DNA of 64,000 nucleotides from Pedobacter rhodius (GTDB taxonomy: Bacteria > Bacteroidota > Bacteroidia > Sphingobacteriales > Sphingobacteriaceae): assembly GCF_027213645.1 (NCBI RefSeq), contig NZ_JAPWGL010000003.1:744001-808000 (forward strand), in the 5' to 3' direction. Shown piece after piece: positions 60,901 to 64,000 of the stretch. The position numbers and the translations under genes are program-made. Under the pieces are notes generated by a model that was given only the letters and a program-made list of their open reading frames with translations, had not been told where the DNA came from and made no database searches. Numbering within the stretch: the first letter of the stretch is position 1; each line of letters begins with the position of its first letter.

Positions 60901-63435
60901 ATGAATTTTAAAAAGTTAGTCGCAGCCCTGCTGTTTTTTTGTGCCATCATCATTTCTCAACAAGCATTTTCTCAAACTAATTATGCTGATATTAAAGTTG
61001 ATGAACTGTCTGATGCCAAAATAAGGGAGCTGATGCAAAGGGCTGAATCTATTGGTTATACAGATGCACAGCTGGAACAGCTTGCTGCCGCGCAAGGGAT
61101 GCCTGCAACTGAAATAGAGAAATTAAGAACCAGGGTAGAGAAAATAAGAAAAGCTGACGGTGTAAATGGTTCTGGAAATGGAACAGATGCCAGTGCAAAA
61201 ACTGCGTCTGATATGAATAGAAGCCGCACCTCAACTCAAAAAACTTTAATGGATAGTTTGAAAAAGGTTTCCAATCAGGATGGTAATTCATTATTGAATC
61301 AGGAAAGACAAAAGCTTAAGGAATCTTTTGGAGGACGTAGCACAAAGATTTTTGGTTCAGACTTATTCTTTAATGTAAATCAAACTTTTGAACCAAATTT
61401 AAGGATGGCTACGCCAAAAAGCTATATAATTGGTCCGGACGATGAATTGTTAATAGATATTACGGGAGATAATGAAGCAAATTATAAGTTAAAAGTTAGC
61501 CCGGATGGTACCATTCGAATTCAATATGCCGGTTTAGTAGCCGTTGGCGGGTTAACAATAGAACAAGCTATTTCTAAAATTCGTACGAGACTTTCATCTA
61601 CCTATCCAGGCATCAAAAGTGGCAGAACAAGCGTAGCTGTAAACCTGGGAAATATTCGCAGTATACAGGTAACAGTTACCGGTGAGGCTGTTAAATCCGG
61701 TACCTATACGGTTTCTTCATTATCGCCGGTATTTAATGTACTTTATCAATCAGGAGGGCCAAATATTAATGGGTCGTTCCGTAAGATTGAGGTTATCAGA
61801 AATAATAAAGTTGTTTCTAAAATTGATGTTTATGATTTGTTAATAAACGGCATTCAAAAAGGAAATATCAGACTTCAAGATCAGGATGTAATTAATGTAC
61901 CAGTTTATGATACAAGAGTTGAATTGTCTGGCGAGGTTAAAAGACCTGCGTCATACGAGATGCTGCCAAATGAAACACTTGCAGATGCAATACGTTTTGC
62001 CGGCGGATTCTCTAATAAGGCATACTCGGCACAAATTAAGGTGCTTCAGAATACAAACAGGGAAAGAAAAATAATTGACGTTTCAGAATCTGATTTTGGA
62101 ATCTATAAACCAAAAAATGGTGATACCTATATAGTGGAAGCTATTTTAGATCGCTTTGAAAACCGTGTTGAAATTAACGGAGCCGTTTTTCGCCCAGGCC
62201 AGTACGAGCTTGAGAGCGGTTTAACTTTAAAATCGCTAATCAAAAAAGCGGATGGAGTTAAAGAAGATGCATTTTTAAATCGTGCTTATATCTCCAGATT
62301 AAATGCGGATAACAGCCAGAACTTACTTTCATTTGATGTAACCAAACTTTTAGACGGTTCAATTCCTGATATTAAACTTCAAAGGGAAGATAAGATAACC
62401 ATTAACTCTATTTTCGACTTACGCGAAGAATATAAGGTAACTATTCAAGGTGAAGTAAGAGATCCGGGAACATTTGCTTATGCTGATAACATGAATTTAG
62501 AGTCTTTAATTCAAATGGCTGGAGGTTTTAAAGAAGGTGCGACACCTAACCGAATTGAGATTTCAAGAAGAATAAAAAACAGTGATGCAACATCTGCATC
62601 GGCGCAAACGGCTGAAGTTTTTACAGTTAACGTTGATCGTGATTTAAAGATACAAGACCAGGGTTTTACTTTGAAACCATTTGATATCGTATCTATTCGT
62701 AATTCGGAAAGCTACCACATTCAGCGTCAGATAAAGTTAGAAGGCGAAGTACTCTATCCGGGAGTTTATACCATCATCAAGAAGGATGAAAGGGTGTCTG
62801 ATCTGATTGAACGGGCCGGTGGACTGAGTCCGCTCGCTTATGTTGAAGGGGCATCATTAAGAAGAAAAGGTGGTTTTGATTCGAAAGCGATGGATGCGGC
62901 CGAAATTCAGCGAGAAGAAAGAGAAAAGCTCTTAAATCTGCAAAGATTAAAACAATCAGGCGCCAGGGATACCACTAGCCTAGATAAAGATTTGCAAATT
63001 TTAAGGAGTGATTTGGTTGGCATCGATTTAAAGAAAATTATGGATAAACCTTTATCCAGATATGATCTGATTGTAGAAGATGGAGATGTTATCAGAGTAC
63101 CCAAGGAACTGCAAACGGTTAGGGTTACAGGCGAAGTTTTAAAACCAAATAGTATTGTTTATACAAAAGGAAAAAGCTTTACCGGCTACATTAGCGGTTC
63201 AGGAGGTTTTAGTTATAATGCCTATAAAAAAGGTGCTTTCATTGTGTATTCTAACGGTTCTGTAGCGGCAAACAGAAAGTTTCTGTTCTTCAATAATTTC
63301 CCGCAGGTTAAGCCAGGCTCAGAGATTTTTGTGCCTAAACGAGCTGAAAGAGAGAAAATAGGGATTGCTGGTTTGGTTGGTATTTCAACAGCTGTGGCTT
63401 CAATCGCTGCAATTATTGTTTCTTTATTACGATAA
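60901..63435 (+). CDS. Capsule/exopolysaccharide export protein (Wza-like, multiple SLBB domains)
   Basis: 844 residues, about twice the length of E. coli Wza. A signal peptide (about 1-25) is followed by a polar charged region (about 30-150), then a Poly_export domain (about 170-250, SYIIGPDDELLIDITGDNEANYKLKVSPDGTIRIQYAGLVAVGGLTIEQA). Several SLBB repeats follow (for example VTVTGEAVKSGTYTVSS, VELSGEVKRPASYEMLPNETL, VTIQGEVRDPGTFAYADNMNL, IKLEGEVLYPGVYTIIKK). One hydrophobic segment ends the protein, a possible outer-membrane helix. No lipobox cysteine is seen. Confidence 0.93.
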   Translation: MNFKKLVAALLFFCAIIISQQAFSQTNYADIKVDELSDAKIRELMQRAESIGYTDAQLEQLAAAQGMPATEIEKLRTRVEKIRKADGVNGSGNGTDASAKTASDMNRSRTSTQKTLMDSLKKVSNQDGNSLLNQERQKLKESFGGRSTKIFGSDLFFNVNQTFEPNLRMATPKSYIIGPDDELLIDITGDNEANYKLKVSPDGTIRIQYAGLVAVGGLTIEQAISKIRTRLSSTYPGIKSGRTSVAVNLGNIRSIQVTVTGEAVKSGTYTVSSLSPVFNVLYQSGGPNINGSFRKIEVIRNNKVVSKIDVYDLLINGIQKGNIRLQDQDVINVPVYDTRVELSGEVKRPASYEMLPNETLADAIRFAGGFSNKAYSAQIKVLQNTNRERKIIDVSESDFGIYKPKNGDTYIVEAILDRFENRVEINGAVFRPGQYELESGLTLKSLIKKADGVKEDAFLNRAYISRLNADNSQNLLSFDVTKLLDGSIPDIKLQREDKITINSIFDLREEYKVTIQGEVRDPGTFAYADNMNLESLIQMAGGFKEGATPNRIEISRRIKNSDATSASAQTAEVFTVNVDRDLKIQDQGFTLKPFDIVSIRNSESYHIQRQIKLEGEVLYPGVYTIIKKDERVSDLIERAGGLSPLAYVEGASLRRKGGFDSKAMDAAEIQREEREKLLNLQRLKQSGARDTTSLDKDLQILRSDLVGIDLKKIMDKPLSRYDLIVEDGDVIRVPKELQTVRVTGEVLKPNSIVYTKGKSFTGYISGSGGFSYNAYKKGAFIVYSNGSVAANRKFLFFNNFPQVKPGSEIFVPKRAEREKIGIAGLVGISTAVASIAAIIVSLLR

Positions 63436-63440
63436 ATACT

Positions 63441-64000
63441 ATGTCTGAAAATAATAGTCGGGAAATTACCGTAAGAGAATTAGTACTTAAACTATATGAT
63501 TGGTTCAATTATTTAAAATCTAAATGGACTATTTTGATACTAGCCTGCATTTGTGGGGTGGTTTTAGGTTATTTTTATTCAACCTATAAAAAGCCTTTAT
63601 ATGTAGCTGTGAGTACTTTTGCTTTGGAAGATTCGGACAGTGGGGGTGCACTCGGTCAGTTTGGTGGTTTAGCTTCTATGATCGGGGTAGATTTAGGCGG
63701 TTCCGGTAATAGCGGTATCTTTCAGGGGGATAATCTTATTGAATTATATAAATCCAGAAAGATGATTCAGGAAGCTTTACTCGCTGAAAATATATTTAAT
63801 GGGAAAAGACAGTCCTTAATTAACAGATATGTTGAATTTAACAATCTAAAAGCGCAATGGGCTAACAATCCGGTTTTAAAAAATCTGAATTTTAAACCAA
63901 CAAATAACCTTAAACTATTAAGAGCACAGGATAGTGTTTTAGGCGAGGTTGTTAAAGAAATTGGGAAAACTAGTTTAGTTGTTACCAAACCAGATAAAAA
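63441..64000 (+). CDS. Wzz/Wzc-type chain-length or tyrosine kinase protein, cut by window edge
   Basis: The first 186 codons from ATG 63441 are visible and no stop occurs before the window ends. The N-terminus (MSENNSREITVRELVLKLYDWFNYLKSKW) precedes a membrane segment at about 31-47 and the Wzz domain start YKKPLYVAVSTFALEDSDSGGALGQFGG. This is the beginning of a Wzz/Wzc polysaccharide co-polymerase; whether a kinase domain is present lies beyond the window. It starts 6 bases after the export gene stop, consistent with an export operon. Confidence 0.85.
   Translation, partial: MSENNSREITVRELVLKLYDWFNYLKSKWTILILACICGVVLGYFYSTYKKPLYVAVSTFALEDSDSGGALGQFGGLASMIGVDLGGSGNSGIFQGDNLIELYKSRKMIQEALLAENIFNGKRQSLINRYVEFNNLKAQWANNPVLKNLNFKPTNNLKLLRAQDSVLGEVVKEIGKTSLVVTKPDK

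Noticed and set aside
1..64000. CRISPR arrays, tRNA and rRNA genes
   Set aside because: No regularly spaced repeats, cloverleaf-type sequence or conserved rRNA stretch was found when reading both strands. A dedicated tRNA search was not possible.

Overview
The window is AT-rich bacterial DNA from a member of the Bacteroidota, most like the Sphingobacteriaceae (Pedobacter and relatives). The evidence is the gene families (DUF6702, DUF4834, DUF2480, DUF6427, DUF6266, an HTH/S24 regulator, a CFB-type GG-leader peptide), the near absence of Shine-Dalgarno sequences, several TAnnTTTG -7 promoter boxes, and intergenic repeats of the GTCATTGCGAG...AAGCAATCTT type. No rRNA, tRNA or CRISPR array was seen. 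Genus assignment is inference.

Layout. 1-3,700: acyltransferase, serine hydrolase and a kinase-like conserved protein. 3,700-7,650 (minus): PfpI-type protein, then GT2, a YhcG nuclease and GT4 packed tightly. 7,700-13,400: tricorn-like protease, methyltransferase and rhomboid protease. 13,400-18,640 (minus): surface-glycan gene set (flippase, two methyltransferases, a glycosyltransferase, an alpha-L-fucosidase). 18,750-34,750: mostly housekeeping and envelope genes, including DinB, YjjG, Upp, a deacetylase-like protein, DUF6702/HupE/M1 peptidase, an AAA_14/DUF4143 ATPase, UvrB and a GbsR-like regulator. 34,950-43,740: YfhO, a 31-residue membrane micro-protein, an LpxH-like phosphatase with a glycosyltransferase, DUF6427, CoaX, an outer-membrane protein and LptC. 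43,700-44,610: a small accessory module with a GG-leader peptide precursor divergent from a frameshifted XRE regulator, around a 35-bp palindrome. 44,760-48,860: PpiD-like foldase, DUF2480, DUF3108, DUF3109. 49,040-50,960: S24-type repressor divergent from an unrecognised protein across another palindrome. 51,880-64,000: capsule/exopolysaccharide locus (rfbB, rfbC, rfbD, rfbA, DUF6266, a UDP-HexNAc dehydrogenase, gmd, a PHP-type tyrosine phosphatase, a large SLBB export protein and the start of a Wzz/Wzc-type protein cut by the window edge).

How it fits together. Much of the window serves the cell envelope. The right end makes activated sugars (dTDP-L-rhamnose, UDP-hexosaminuronate, GDP-4-keto-6-deoxymannose) next to a Wza/Wzc-type export apparatus. 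The minus-strand clusters at 4.5-7.6 kb and 14.9-18.6 kb add transferases, methyltransferases and a flippase. LptC, the LpxH-like enzyme and the acyltransferase touch LPS. The accessory parts are the GG-leader module, the S24 module, the YhcG gene between two glycosyltransferases, the DUF4143 ATPase, and two long gene-free stretches (about 51.0-51.9 kb and 55.3-56.4 kb). In the second stretch a roughly 415-bp element with terminal inverted repeats sits inside a dispersed repeat. The GG-leader module with its palindrome and broken regulator is the most unusual unit.
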